Program-made: the position numbers and the translations under genes
Notes under the pieces: model-generated
Databases searched by the model: none
The model's input: the letters and a program-made list of their open reading frames with translations, nothing else
What the model was told of the DNA's origin: nothing
Part shown: in pieces, positions 5,468 through 12,425 of the stretch
How positions within the stretch are numbered: the first letter of the stretch is position 1
How the letters are laid out: each line of letters starts with the position of its first letter
Origin: Planctomycetaceae bacterium
Lineage (GTDB): Bacteria > Planctomycetota > Planctomycetia > Pirellulales > Thermoguttaceae
DNA: 12,425 nt
Assembly (NCBI GenBank): GCA_015062085.1
Contig: SUVI01000121.1
Span: 1 to 12,425 of the forward strand
Reading direction: 5' to 3'

Positions 5468-6904
5468 ATGAAAGATCCAGAATTGGAACAGATGTCCGCA
5501 GTCTCCGAAATGTCGGATCCTGCCGTTTCCCCGTCAGCAGCCGTACCCACTACGGCTCCCATCACGGCTCCTAGGCCGTCCAATGGGCTTCCGTCGTCCA
5601 TCCCGTACATCATCGCAAACGAGGCGGCCGAGCGGTTCTCTTTCTATGGGATGAGCGCGATCCTGATGGTCTACCTGTCGGGTAGTGCGTATCTTGCGAT
5701 GCCGGAAAAAGAAGCGGCGGGATGGATCCACCTTTTCCGAGGCTCGGTTTACCTGTTCCCGCTTCTCGGCGCTTTTTTGGCGGACATTTTCTTCGGAAAG
5801 TTCCGCATCATGTTCTGGCTTTCGCTCGTTTACTGTCTCGGACATCTTGCACTGGCACTTCCGGACTGCTCCCAGAACTTCGACCCGCGCACTTTCCTCT
5901 TCATTGGGCTTGCTCTCATTGCGCTTGGGTCCGGCGGGATCAAATCATGCACTTCCGCCATCGTCGGAGACCAGTTCAACGCAGAGAATCAGCATCTTCT
6001 GAACCGTGTCTACCACTGGTTTTACCTTGCAATCAATTTCGGCTCTTTCTTTTCGATGCTTCTGACTCCGTGGCTCCTGAAACATTACGGTCCCGGCTGG
6101 GCGTTCGGAGTTCCCGGTATCCTGATGGCGTGCGCGACGCTCATTCTCTGGCTTGGCCGCAATAAATACCGAATCGTGAAGCCCGTCGGCTGGAAGATCT
6201 TTGATGACCTGAAAAACCGTGAGTGTCTCGGTTCTCTCGGACGCATTTCCATCGTGTTCGGCTTCCTGATCCTCTTCTGGGCCGTCTATGACCAGACCGC
6301 CACGACCTGGGTCAAGCAGGCGGAGGAAATGAACGCGAAGATCTTTGCCTCATTAACGTTTCTGCCGGAGAACATCCGGAACTTCGAACTGCTCCCCTCG
6401 CAGCTTCAGGCACTCAATCCGTTTCTGATCCTGATCCTCATTCCGATCTTCACGTACGGTATCTATCCCGTCTGGCACCGTCTTTGGGGACACTCGACGC
6501 TGAAAAAGATCGCTGTCGGCCTCTTCCTCACAGTGATCGCGCAGTGTTTCCCGCTGGCGTTTGCTATTGCGGAGAATCGCGGGATCGTGCTGAATCTTGC
6601 TTGGCAAGTACCGGCCTACTTCATCCTCACGACCGCAGAAGTACTCGTCTCGATCACGGCTCTGGAATTTGCCTACACGCAGTCTCCGCGCAGTATGAAA
6701 TCCATCGTCATGGGAGCCTTTCTCCTCACGACGACCTGCGGAAACTTCTTTGTCGCCGGGGTCAATTTCCTCCGCGAAAAATACGAAGGATTCCTCTCGG
6801 GCAGTAACTACGAACTTTTTTTCCTCATTCTTTCGCTCGTGAATGCACTGTTTTTCCTGCTGGTGGTTCGATTCTACAAAGAAAAAACGATCCTTCAGGA
6901 CTAG
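5468..6904 (+). CDS. POT (PTR2) family proton-coupled peptide transporter, MFS
   Basis: This 478-residue inner-membrane protein is a proton-dependent oligopeptide transporter. The E1xxE2RF signature is present in helix 1 (E52, E55, R56, F57, then FYG). The PTR2 signature GSGGIKSCTSAIVGDQF occupies 154-170, with K159 at the position of the conserved helix-4 lysine, although the usual proline after it is serine here. FYLAINFGS (185-193) and the helix-10 glutamate E391 are also present. I count about 12 membrane helices. The 6-7 linker is short (about 230-257), so the two extra helices of many bacterial POTs are missing. Residues 1-43 are a Pro/Ala/Ser/Thr-rich cytoplasmic extension. No Shine-Dalgarno stands before ATG 5468; ATG 5492 (residue 9), preceded by GGAACAG, is an alternative start. 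It likely imports di- and tripeptides. Confidence 0.9.
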   Translation: MKDPELEQMSAVSEMSDPAVSPSAAVPTTAPITAPRPSNGLPSSIPYIIANEAAERFSFYGMSAILMVYLSGSAYLAMPEKEAAGWIHLFRGSVYLFPLLGAFLADIFFGKFRIMFWLSLVYCLGHLALALPDCSQNFDPRTFLFIGLALIALGSGGIKSCTSAIVGDQFNAENQHLLNRVYHWFYLAINFGSFFSMLLTPWLLKHYGPGWAFGVPGILMACATLILWLGRNKYRIVKPVGWKIFDDLKNRECLGSLGRISIVFGFLILFWAVYDQTATTWVKQAEEMNAKIFASLTFLPENIRNFELLPSQLQALNPFLILILIPIFTYGIYPVWHRLWGHSTLKKIAVGLFLTVIAQCFPLAFAIAENRGIVLNLAWQVPAYFILTTAEVLVSITALEFAYTQSPRSMKSIVMGAFLLTTTCGNFFVAGVNFLREKYEGFLSGSNYELFFLILSLVNALFFLLVVRFYKEKTILQD

Positions 6905-6915
6905 GTCCGTTTCAA

Positions 6916-6935
6916 AACCCCTGAAAAATCAGGTT
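6916..6935. terminator. possible bidirectional terminator between convergent POT and dus genes
   Basis: CCTGA (6920-6924), an AAAA loop and TCAGG (6929-6933) form a 5-bp stem that can extend to AACC...GGTT with a bulge. It fills the 24-base gap between the two stop codons and includes the dus stop. On the minus strand it is followed by GGTTTT; on the plus strand there is no U-run. It is weak as an intrinsic terminator in either direction. Confidence 0.35.
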
Positions 6936-8143
6936 CCGTCACCGGAAATCGGATCGGAGGGGAAGAATTCCCGAACGGCAGCGCGAAATTCCTCGGCCGT
7001 TCGGGTCTGAACGACACGCACGCGGAACTGTCTTGCGTTTTTCATGCCGACGCCATAGCACGGTGCAAATTTCCGCATGAGCATGACGGCCTCCTTTTCT
7101 TCATGCTGTTCCAAAAGCACGCTGAAATGCTCTAAAAGCAGTTCCCGCTGGAATTCCGGTCCGGGACGCTGAAGTGCCTCGGACTCCGAGCTCCCGGAAA
7201 GCAGAGCGAAAGCCTGCCGGAAGATCCACGGTTCATTGAGTGCCGCGCGTCCGATCATGACGCCGTCCACGCCGTAAGTTTTCAGAGCGACAAGAGCCTG
7301 CGGAGCCGTCCGAATATCTCCGTTTCCGATGACCGGGATGGAAACTGCGTCCTTGACCTCGGCAATTTTCTCCCAATCCGCCGTTCCGGAGTACATTTGG
7401 CGCGTCGTGCGTCCGTGGACCGTAACGGCAGAGACTCCGACGGATTCCAGCGTACGCGCAACTTCCCGATACGTGAGCCGTTCGGCCGAGTATCCGAGAC
7501 GCATTTTAGCGGTCACAGGGATCGGGACGGCAAGTCCCAGTTCTTTGGAAACCCGCGCGGAGGCCTGAACGACCGATTCTGCAAGTTCTCCGATCTTTTC
7601 GGGAAACTGAAGCAGCCAGGACCCGCAATGCGCTTTCTGTACGACGTCCGCGGCCGGGCATCCAAAATTCAGATCGATCACTTGAATATCATATTCGCGA
7701 ATCAATTTTTCCGTAAATTCCGCCATCGATTCCGGCTGATCGTCCCAGATCTGGACCGAAAGCGGGATCCCTGCTTCCTGAAATGGATTTTGCGCAGTCT
7801 CCTTTCCAGACGTCTCAGACGTCTCAGACATCTCAGACGCCCCAGATGATCCAGAGGTTTCATTTCTGCTGAAACGCTCATTTTGAGCAAAACGGCGCAG
7901 CCCATCCTTTTCGTTTGCGTTCCCGTTTTCAGACTCCCGCAGCGGCAGTCCGAAAAGACGTCCGTGCAGAGTTTTTCGGCGTCTTTCCATTTCGAGCGAC
8001 CCGCGAGCGTGCATCATTTCCGACGCTAGGAGTCCCACACCGCCAAATTTCAGCAGGATCCTCCGCCACGCATCATTGGAAAAACCGGCCATTGGAGCCT
8101 GAAGGAACGGAGAGAGAAGCGGCAGGGAGCCGATTTTGAGCAT
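6929..8143 (-). CDS. tRNA-dihydrouridine synthase, DusB-like, with a low-complexity insertion
   Basis: This 404-residue FMN enzyme reduces uridine to dihydrouridine in tRNA using NAD(P)H. The start is supported by AAAGG eight bases before ATG 8143. Visible family marks are APMAGFSNDAWRR (16-28), ASEMM (40-44), VQIWDDQP (130-137) and NFGCPAADVVQKAHCGSWLL (159-178) with the catalytic cysteine C162. Further marks are K213 in AKMRLGY, H243 in VHGRT, the phosphate-binding IGNGDI (272-277) and MIGRAAL (296-302). The C-terminal helical domain follows from about 325. DusB proteins are usually about 320-350 aa. The excess here is a hydrophilic insertion at about 66-122, between ASEMM and VQIWDD, ending in Ser/Glu/Thr repeats encoded by a 9-bp tandem repeat. 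The gene lies 85 bases downstream of the SEL1 gene on the same strand with no promoter seen between, so co-transcription is likely. Confidence 0.95.
   Translation of the reverse strand: MLKIGSLPLLSPFLQAPMAGFSNDAWRRILLKFGGVGLLASEMMHARGSLEMERRRKTLHGRLFGLPLRESENGNANEKDGLRRFAQNERFSRNETSGSSGASEMSETSETSGKETAQNPFQEAGIPLSVQIWDDQPESMAEFTEKLIREYDIQVIDLNFGCPAADVVQKAHCGSWLLQFPEKIGELAESVVQASARVSKELGLAVPIPVTAKMRLGYSAERLTYREVARTLESVGVSAVTVHGRTTRQMYSGTADWEKIAEVKDAVSIPVIGNGDIRTAPQALVALKTYGVDGVMIGRAALNEPWIFRQAFALLSGSSESEALQRPGPEFQRELLLEHFSVLLEQHEEKEAVMLMRKFAPCYGVGMKNARQFRVRVVQTRTAEEFRAAVREFFPSDPISGDGT
7806..7856 (-). repeat. 9-bp tandem repeat inside the dus coding sequence
   Basis: About 5.5 copies of a 9-bp unit (plus-strand consensus TCAGACGTC) run from 7806. 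Units 2 and 3 differ by one base and outer units diverge further. Unit length is a multiple of three, so copy-number change would keep the frame. It encodes the SEMSETSETSG stretch (residues 103-113) of the Dus insertion. Confidence 0.85.
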
Positions 8144-8228
8144 TTCGAAAACCTTTCATGAATGGAAATGCCGGAATGACTGCGAGTGTCCATTTCCGGC
8201 GGAATGTGTGCGTGTGAAAACTCGACGC

Positions 8229-10088
8229 TCAGCGCGGCGCAAGAAAATCGGCGAGCGGGATCTGACGCAAATTCAGGATATCCAACGCAGCCGGATGCCC
8301 TTTTTCCGCAGCCATCCGAAGCCATCGTACCGCTTCCGCAGGATCACGATCGGTGTAGACTCCCCAATCGTACTGGAAAAAAAGCAAGATCTGTGCGGGT
8401 GCGTATCCCTTTTCCGCAGACTTTCGGATCCATTCCCACGCCTGAGCCTCATCTTTCTTCACGCGCCAGCCGCACATCAGGATCTGTCCCATGAGATACT
8501 GTGCAGACGGGCTCCCGGCTTCTGCTTCTTTCCGGATGCGTTCTAAGATCTCCGCCGGTTCAACGACCTCATCAGGAATAGGGTGAACTGTGAGAAAGTG
8601 CAAACAGACATTTGCCAGATCATCATCAACTTTAGCGGCTCTTTGCAACAGAGTGAGCGCCAGTTTCCGGTCACGTTCCATACCGGCACCAAAAAAAGCG
8701 CACAGTCCTCGAATAAACTGCAGATCTTCTGAAAAATCCCCATTTTTTTCTGCCTGATCAATGAGCGCAAGTGCTTTTTTGACGTCCTGCTGCACCCCGT
8801 CCCCGGCACAATAGCAAAAAGCCAGCTCGTAAATAGAAAAGGGATCGCCAGCCTCCGATCCTTTTTTTATGATCTCTATTGCTCGTTTGGGATCCTTTTT
8901 TCCAGCAATGCCATACACCTCAAAGTAGTACAGCATATATGCATAGCTCGGATCTCCAGATCCAAAACTCTTCTCCATCCAGAATCGTGCCGTCTTCAGA
9001 TCCTGCACGCCTCCGATCCCATGCAGAAATACGGAACCGAGCAGCGCTGCCGATCCTGCCGTCACTCTGGTCTTTTGAAGCTCCTTTTTCGACTCTTCGT
9101 GCCCCTGGAGCGTTGCTCGCTGGAGCCAGTACACAGATGCCGCTTCATTTCCGAGTTCACGTTCCAGCGTTCCCAGAACGAACTGCGCCTCCGGGATCCC
9201 GGCTTCCGCAGCTTTCCAAAGGCGTTCCTGAGCAGAAACGAGATCCTGTGCACCAGACGGCCAGCCAAGGAGATCTTGGAGTCCCAGAAGATTTGCGGCC
9301 TCTGCACTTCCGGCATCTTCCGCTTCTTCGAGCCACTCTTTGGCCCAAAATTCATCCCCGGTCTTCAGATACTCTTCCCCCAGCGCGACCTGCGCAGGAA
9401 CGAAACCATGCGCCGCAGAAAGCGTCAGCCATTTCATCTGCCTCTGGCGGTTAGCCGGAATGCTTTTCTCCATGCCGGAATACACGATCCCGAGCAGATA
9501 CTGCGCCTCCGGATCTTCCTCAGACGCCGCAGCCGTAAGAAGTTCCACCCCCCTTTTCGTGTCCTTTTTCAGTCCGTAACGACCGTAAAGCAGACATTTT
9601 CCGAGAAACATTTGCGCGGGTACATACCGGAGCCGAATCGCCTCTTCAAGAAGTTCCACTCCACGTTTTTCGTTTTTTTTCGTTCCGAGTCCATCTAGAA
9701 AACAGTGTGCCAAATAGTACGTACCGCGCGGATCTTTCTGTTTCGCCGATTTTTCGAGCCACTCAAACCCCTTTTTTACATCACGCTCCACTTCCCGGCC
9801 CGCGACATAAAAGACTCCCAGTGCGGCCTGTGCATCTGCGGCACCTTCGGATGCACGTTTCTCAAGCGGGGCCAGATCCAGACGCGGTTCCATTGCGTTT
9901 GCCGTTCCGTTCATCTGTGCCGGAGAAGATTCTTTCGGCCTTCCCTCACCGGCAGAAGACTGTGCGAAGCAGACCGGTCCAAAGATCTGCGCTGGATACA
10001 CTCCCACCGCCAAAAGCAGCCAAACGAAAAAAAAGACGCGAAGATCCATTTTCCGAAACTCCATTCGCCGCATGATCCTCTTTTTCAT
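8229..10088 (-). CDS. secreted SEL1-like (TPR-like) repeat protein
   Basis: I start the protein at ATG 10088 (619 aa). AGGA (10093-10096) and AGGAG (10101-10105) lie just upstream on its strand, and a good promoter (10222-10250) lies inside the longer frame that begins at 10319. A basic start with several methionines (MKKRIMRRMEFRKMDLR) leads into a hydrophobic segment FFFVWLLLAVGVY, then PVCFAQSS, with a likely signal-peptidase site after CFA. The protein is therefore exported. After a low-complexity linker come about 12-14 SEL1 repeats of roughly 36 residues, with the pattern AQ..LG..Y..G.G...D..KA..W..KAA..G. Repeats 4, 7 and 12 are degenerate. SEL1 proteins are alpha-solenoid scaffolds for protein-protein contacts; partners are unknown here. 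The downstream gene on the same strand is dus, 85 bases away. Confidence 0.9.
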   Translation of the reverse strand: MKKRIMRRMEFRKMDLRVFFFVWLLLAVGVYPAQIFGPVCFAQSSAGEGRPKESSPAQMNGTANAMEPRLDLAPLEKRASEGAADAQAALGVFYVAGREVERDVKKGFEWLEKSAKQKDPRGTYYLAHCFLDGLGTKKNEKRGVELLEEAIRLRYVPAQMFLGKCLLYGRYGLKKDTKRGVELLTAAASEEDPEAQYLLGIVYSGMEKSIPANRQRQMKWLTLSAAHGFVPAQVALGEEYLKTGDEFWAKEWLEEAEDAGSAEAANLLGLQDLLGWPSGAQDLVSAQERLWKAAEAGIPEAQFVLGTLERELGNEAASVYWLQRATLQGHEESKKELQKTRVTAGSAALLGSVFLHGIGGVQDLKTARFWMEKSFGSGDPSYAYMLYYFEVYGIAGKKDPKRAIEIIKKGSEAGDPFSIYELAFCYCAGDGVQQDVKKALALIDQAEKNGDFSEDLQFIRGLCAFFGAGMERDRKLALTLLQRAAKVDDDLANVCLHFLTVHPIPDEVVEPAEILERIRKEAEAGSPSAQYLMGQILMCGWRVKKDEAQAWEWIRKSAEKGYAPAQILLFFQYDWGVYTDRDPAEAVRWLRMAAEKGHPAALDILNLRQIPLADFLAPR

Positions 10089-10186
10089 TTTTTCCTGCCT
10101 CTCCTGTCTTTTGGGGAATTTCTGCCGATCCCGTTTTCTCTCAAATCCGTGAATGTTCGCGTTCCGGCATTCCTGCACATTACCAA

Positions 10187-10211
10187 AACGTTCAAAATAC
10201 TGAACGTTCAA
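10187..10211 (-). promoter_or_regulatory. tandem AACGTTCAA boxes at the start of the SEL1 transcript
   Basis: AACGTTCAA occurs at 10187-10195 and 10203-10211 (plus-strand reading), 16 bp start to start. The second lies in the perfect palindrome TGAACGTTCA (10201-10210). Both lie just downstream of the predicted start near 10215, where a bound repressor would block elongation. This looks like an operator pair; the regulator is unknown. Confidence 0.45.
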
Positions 10212-10221
10212 TATGCTGCTT

Positions 10222-10250
10222 AGTATACTCCAAACAGACAGAAAAGTCAA
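10222..10250 (-). promoter_or_regulatory. promoter of the SEL1-dus unit
   Basis: On the minus strand TTGACT (10245-10250) and TATACT (10222-10227) are 17 bases apart. Each hexamer is one mismatch from consensus. The predicted start is near 10215, downstream of the codon at 10319, which argues that translation starts at 10088. Confidence 0.75.
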
Positions 10251-10396
10251 GAAGTGTCCCCATAAAGAATTAAAGAAAAATGAAAAAGAAAAATTCATCA
10301 GACCGACGGAACGCTCCATTCTCTGATCCTGATCCGCCCCCCAATTTTTAACTTTGACCCGCCTTCATAATTTCCAGAAAATTGTTTCCCCCCTGC

Positions 10397-10425
10397 TTGA
10401 CATTCCATTGTTCGCAAGGTAAAAT
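10397..10425 (+). promoter_or_regulatory. promoter of the beta-helix protein gene
   Basis: A perfect TTGACA (10397-10402) and TAAAAT (10420-10425) are 17 bases apart. Further TAAAAT copies at 10431 and 10442 come from a tandem repeat but are 28 and 39 bases from this -35. The leader to the ATG at 10496 is about 64 nt, is A-rich and has no clear Shine-Dalgarno. Confidence 0.75.
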
Positions 10426-10450
10426 AAAGGTAAAATAAAGGTAAAATAAA
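10418..10450 (+). repeat. three perfect 11-bp tandem repeats carrying the -10 box
   Basis: GGTAAAATAAA is repeated three times without change at 10418-10428, 10429-10439 and 10440-10450. The first copy supplies the -10 hexamer of the beta-helix promoter. The unit is close to one helical turn. Confidence 0.9.
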
Positions 10451-10495
10451 AGAAATTTTGTTTTGAAACTCCAGCCTAAAAGAAAAATAAAAAAG

Positions 10496-12425
10496 ATGAA
10501 AAAAATCCTGCCATTCCTGTTTTTTCTATTTACGGGCAGCATTTTGCTCGCCCAGGATTTTGAGTTGAAACCGGGTCAGTCTCTGACGGAAGTCCGCGAT
10601 GCAGTCCGAGTCTGGCATGCCGAAAATCCCGGAAAGACCGCGACGGTCCGAATCGCGCCGGGTGAGTACTTCCTCAGCGAACCGGTCGTTTTTTCGCCGG
10701 AGGACTCTTTCACATGTTACGAGGCACAGGATCCGAACAAAAAACCAACGTTCACCCGCGGGATCCGGATCTCCGGATGGAAAGTCCTGCCGAACGGCTG
10801 GTTCACGACGCAGATCGAGACTGTGAAAAATGGAACGTTCTGGTTTGAATCCCTTTTCGTGAACGGGAAACGTGCGGTTCCGGCGCGCTCGCCGAATGCG
10901 GACGTTCCGGACGGGCGGCGGTACTTCTACATTTTGGAAGCCGACCAGTACGAGCCGCTCACCAAATTCACGGCACGCGACGAGCAGAAGGCACTTTGGG
11001 CAGAAGCGGCGCAGAATGCGTCTCTGAATGACGTGAAGATCAAATTCTACCATTCCTGGGAATCATCGCTTCATCGTGTCGCGGCAGTCGATCCCGCGAA
11101 AAACCAGGTCACGCTGACCGGCGGTCCGCGCTGGAAACTGGACTACTGGGGAACGAACCTCCGCTACCATGTCGAGGGTCTGGAGTCGGCACTCGACCAG
11201 CCGGGAGAATTTCTGCTGAAGCGCGACGGTACGTGCCTCTACATTCCGCGCGAAGGCGAAACGCCCGAAAATGTCCGTATCTTCGCTCCTGCTGGTCCGA
11301 AAACATTCCCGGAATGCGGTTTTCTGAAATTTGAGGGAACTCCGTCTGCCGGAGAAACGCAAAATGCGGATGAAATACAGAATGCCGGAAAAGTCCGCGA
11401 AATGACTTTCCGGAACCTGATTTTTGAGTGCGATACGTGGAATCTTCCGCCGCAGGGACTCTCCGACGGCCAGTCCGCGGTGAGTTCACCGATCTCGATC
11501 CTCGCGGATCATGCGGAAGCCCTGACATTTGAGTCCTGTATCGTGCGGAATATTGGCGGCTATGCCTTCCACTTTCACCAGGGATGCAGTGCGTGCCGCG
11601 TCGAAAAGTGCCTCATGGAAGACCTCGGAGCCGGCGGTGTGCGCATTGGTGCCGGGCATGGAACGGATCTTTCTCCGCAAAATCTGACCTCCGGAGTCAC
11701 CGTACGGAACTGCATCATCCGCGGTTACGGACGCATCGACGCAGGAGGGATCGGCATCTGGATCGGTCACTCTCCCCGAAATAAAGTCCTGCACAATGAG
11801 ATCTTCGATGGCTTCTACACTGGAGTCTCCGTCGGCTGGGTCTGGGGCTACCGCGAGTCCGCCGCCGTGGAAAATCAGATCGAATTTAACCACATTCACC
11901 ACATTGGACACGGCGTCCTTTCCGACATGGGCGGCGTTTACTGCCTCGGTATTTCGCCCGGCACGACTGTCTCGAACAACGTGATCCACGACGTCGCCTC
12001 GTACAATCGCTACGGACGCGGCGGCTGGGGCCTCTATACGGATGAAGGTTCCTCAAATATCGTCATGGAAAACAATCTGGTCTACCGGACGCACACGGGG
12101 AACTTCCACCAGCACTACGGAAAAGAAAACATCGTGCGGAACAATATTTTTGCGTTCAGCCGCGAGGAACAGCTGAAGCGTTCCCGACCGGAAACACATC
12201 TTTCGTTCACATTGGAACGGAACATCATCCTCTATGATTCCTCCCGTGGCGAACATCTGCTGCTCGGAAACTGGGAAAATCCCTACTCTGCGGTAAACCG
12301 GAACGTTTACTGGAATTTCGACACACAGAAAGGGGTCACGTTCAATGAAAAACCGATCGAAGAGTGGCGCAAATTCGGAAAAGACGCGGACAGCATCATC
12401 GCGGATCCCTGTTTTGCAGACGCGC
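10496..12425 (+). CDS. secreted right-handed parallel beta-helix protein, GH141-like (runs off right edge)
   Basis: I translated this frame by hand from ATG 10496; it remains open at the last base, giving 643 complete codons. The N-terminus [20 protein letters not shown] is a signal peptide with likely cleavage near LLA-QD, so the protein is exported. Residues 21-300 form the usual N-terminal region with an early [17 protein letters not shown] segment and [15 protein letters not shown], which is the start typical of carbohydrate-active pectate-lyase-fold proteins. From about 310 onward, repeated N-x-I/V turns ([58 protein letters not shown]) mark the helix coils. [20 protein letters not shown] near 477-496 is the segment I associate with the GH141-like group of PVC bacteria and Bacteroidetes. 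A glycan hydrolase or lyase role is likely, but the substrate and family number are inferred. It has its own promoter. Confidence 0.85.
   Translation, partial: MKKILPFLFFLFTGSILLAQDFELKPGQSLTEVRDAVRVWHAENPGKTATVRIAPGEYFLSEPVVFSPEDSFTCYEAQDPNKKPTFTRGIRISGWKVLPNGWFTTQIETVKNGTFWFESLFVNGKRAVPARSPNADVPDGRRYFYILEADQYEPLTKFTARDEQKALWAEAAQNASLNDVKIKFYHSWESSLHRVAAVDPAKNQVTLTGGPRWKLDYWGTNLRYHVEGLESALDQPGEFLLKRDGTCLYIPREGETPENVRIFAPAGPKTFPECGFLKFEGTPSAGETQNADEIQNAGKVREMTFRNLIFECDTWNLPPQGLSDGQSAVSSPISILADHAEALTFESCIVRNIGGYAFHFHQGCSACRVEKCLMEDLGAGGVRIGAGHGTDLSPQNLTSGVTVRNCIIRGYGRIDAGGIGIWIGHSPRNKVLHNEIFDGFYTGVSVGWVWGYRESAAVENQIEFNHIHHIGHGVLSDMGGVYCLGISPGTTVSNNVIHDVASYNRYGRGGWGLYTDEGSSNIVMENNLVYRTHTGNFHQHYGKENIVRNNIFAFSREEQLKRSRPETHLSFTLERNIILYDSSRGEHLLLGNWENPYSAVNRNVYWNFDTQKGVTFNEKPIEEWRKFGKDADSIIADPCFADA

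Larger units (their letters stand above)
10089..10495. other. divergent intergenic region between the SEL1 and beta-helix genes
   Basis: The 407 bases contain the SEL1 leader (about 127 nt) with its tandem AACGTTCAA boxes, the SEL1 promoter (10222-10250), and a stretch rich in A on the plus strand (10262-10300). The beta-helix promoter with its triple -10 repeat (10397-10450) and an A-rich leader follow. The longer minus-strand frame 10089-10319 is open but crosses the SEL1 promoter and is probably not translated. Confidence 0.7.

Noticed and set aside
8172..8198. Hairpin between SEL1 and dus as a terminator
   Set aside because: The stem GCCGGAA/TTTCCGGC is not followed by a U-run on the minus strand, so it is not called as an intrinsic terminator.
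10089..10319. N-terminal extension of the SEL1 protein from ATG 10319
   Set aside because: It would put a hydrophobic stretch and a basic region before a full signal peptide. It also crosses a near-consensus promoter at 10222-10250. ATG 10088 has AGGA/AGGAG just upstream.

Overview
The window most likely comes from a member of the Planctomycetota. The strongest sign is a DUF1559 protein (2952-3950) that has both the planctomycete type IV prepilin-like N-terminus and the C-terminal H-X9-DG motif. A Tat-signal ThuA-like protein beside a sugar phosphate isomerase, a secreted SEL1-repeat protein and a secreted right-handed beta-helix protein also fit the PVC group. Genus cannot be assigned from the sequence.

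Layout. A minus-strand pair lies at 1-1233: a sugar phosphate isomerase/epimerase followed by the N-terminal part of a ThuA-like protein that runs off the left edge. It is driven by a perfect TTGACA-17-TATAAT promoter. Next on the minus strand is a PP-loop ATPase of the tRNA-thiolation type (1615-2616). It is divergent from the DUF1559 gene, which ends in a strong intrinsic terminator. Two plus-strand genes follow, each with its own leader: an SDR/thioester-reductase-like protein (4126-5331) and a POT-family peptide/proton symporter (5468-6904). Convergent to these is a probable two-gene minus-strand unit: a secreted SEL1-repeat protein (8229-10088), then a DusB-like tRNA-dihydrouridine synthase (6929-8143). 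Divergent from it, a secreted beta-helix protein (10496 to the right edge) begins behind a promoter whose -10 box is repeated three times.

The genes do not form one pathway. Themes are carbohydrate handling (isomerase, ThuA, beta-helix protein), tRNA modification (PP-loop enzyme, Dus), envelope or secreted proteins (DUF1559, SEL1, beta-helix) and peptide uptake (POT). No tRNA, rRNA, CRISPR array, insertion sequence or phage gene was seen, and I found no convincing new multi-gene system.

The most unusual features are non-coding or small: near-consensus promoters followed by roughly 60-130-nt leaders carrying palindromes, hairpins or tandem boxes; a three-codon ORF with a perfect Shine-Dalgarno just before the PP-loop gene; an 11-bp tandem repeat that copies a -10 box; and a 9-bp minisatellite inside the dus coding sequence. 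Two genes cut by the window edges (1-346 minus and 10496-12425 plus) were translated by hand.
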